Shown one piece after another: positions 5,634 to 5,982 of a stretch of DNA of 5,982 nucleotides. Source of the DNA: Deltaproteobacteria bacterium (GTDB lineage Bacteria; Desulfobacterota; Binatia; Binatales; Binataceae). Made by a program: the position numbers and the translations under genes. Below the pieces are notes generated by a model. The model made no database searches and was not told where the DNA came from. It saw only the letters and a program-made list of their open reading frames with translations. The stretch spans positions 1-5,982 of the forward strand of contig JAJYMR010000284.1 of NCBI GenBank assembly GCA_021786815.1. The letters run 5' to 3'. Position 1 is the stretch's first letter. Each line of letters begins with the position of its first letter.

Positions 5634-5982
5634 CTAATGGCCGTGGCGATGGTGCAAATCCGAGACGTGGGGATGGTCGTGGACCAGCGGCGCGTGGCGA
5701 TGGGGATGCGAGTGCGGCTCGGCGACCGGGCCGGGATGGACGTGGCGGTGATGCTCGTCGTGAACGTGCAGATGGTCGTGCTCGAGTTCCCGATGGGCAT
5801 GCAGATGCGCGTGGCGCTCTCGCGTGAGCATCGCCACTCCAACCGCCATCAGGAGACCACCCGTCCACTCGGCCGCTTTCGGCGCCTTTCCGAACACCAG
5901 CACCGCGACTATCGCGCCGATAAACGGCGCCGTCGCAAAGTAGGCGGCCTCGCGCGCCGCGCCGAGGATTCGGAGCGCGTTC
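5634..5982 (-). CDS. EamA/DMT-family permease, C-terminal part, with His-rich tail (5' partial)
   Basis: Inner-membrane drug/metabolite-transporter superfamily protein. The frame is open from the window edge; 115 residues remain, so the start and most transmembrane helices are outside. Visible are NALRILGAAREAAYFATAP, a helix FIGAIVAVLVFG with the short loop KAPKAAEW, and a last helix TGGLLMAVGVAML. This is the end of a typical EamA repeat (x-x-x-P-x-x-G-A-x-x-A-V). After TRE follows a hydrophilic tail of 60 residues (5637-5816) holding 23 histidines, mostly as H-x-H and HH, ending LHHRHGH before TAG at 5634-5636. Such a tail should bind Zn, Ni, Co or Cu ions, as a buffer, sensor or metallochaperone-like module. 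I recall similar His-tailed EamA proteins in other proteobacteria, so it is not unique. The transported substrate is unknown. The GTG at 5901-5903 is internal, not the start. It converges on murF. Confidence 0.82.
   Translation of the reverse strand, partial: NALRILGAAREAAYFATAPFIGAIVAVLVFGKAPKAAEWTGGLLMAVGVAMLTRERHAHLHAHRELEHDHLHVHDEHHRHVHPGPVAEPHSHPHRHAPLVHDHPHVSDLHHRHGH

Noticed and set aside
5637..5816. Repetitive GTG/ATG-rich tract as a tandem DNA repeat or CRISPR-like array
   Set aside because: The periodicity is explained by His codons (CAC/CAT) of the transporter tail on the minus strand; there are no spaced identical units.

Overview
The window is GC-rich chromosomal DNA from a Gram-negative bacterium. 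The Gram-negative call rests on an outer-membrane PagL-type lipid A deacylase, a peptidoglycan ligase and several exported proteins. Codon third positions are strongly G/C, and the genes are loosely packed with frequent strand switches. The mix (Hsp20, solitary purE, orphan murF, His-tailed EamA transporter, CCTCTCCC/GTGAGGG interspersed repeat) suits a proteobacterial or deltaproteobacteria-like lineage, probably a metagenome or draft assembly. The sequence alone does not fix the taxon. No phage, transposase, CRISPR array, tRNA or rRNA is visible.

Layout from left to right. A 5'-truncated Hsp20 small heat-shock gene (1-374, +) converges on a minus-strand pair: purE (1753 to 1260) followed by an unrecognised secreted protein (1135 to 443). 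purE carries a clean one-base frameshift near 1380. The conserved C-terminus continues perfectly in another frame to a TGA at 1260-1262, so the gene is either recently broken or mis-sequenced. A divergent promoter region (1754-1945) separates purE from a PagL-like lipid A deacylase (1946-2593, +). That gene converges on a membrane-anchored SGNH/GDSL hydrolase (3733 to 2654, -). A 284-bp divergent spacer with a hairpin and two copies of a short palindromic word leads to a solitary murF (4018-5499, +). The last codons and stop of murF lie inside an interspersed palindromic element (about 5470-5587). The window ends in the C-terminal part of an EamA/DMT permease (5634-5982, -) with a 60-residue tail containing 23 histidines.

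Three genes have cell-envelope roles: the PagL-like enzyme (LPS remodelling), the SGNH hydrolase (periplasmic acyl or acetyl chemistry) and murF (peptidoglycan precursor). They are not arranged as one operon. I see no convincing new multi-gene system. The most notable observations are the purE frameshift, a MurF whose expected carbamylated-lysine position reads Glu and which sits outside a dcw cluster, the repeat that supplies the murF stop, and the histidine-rich transporter tail.
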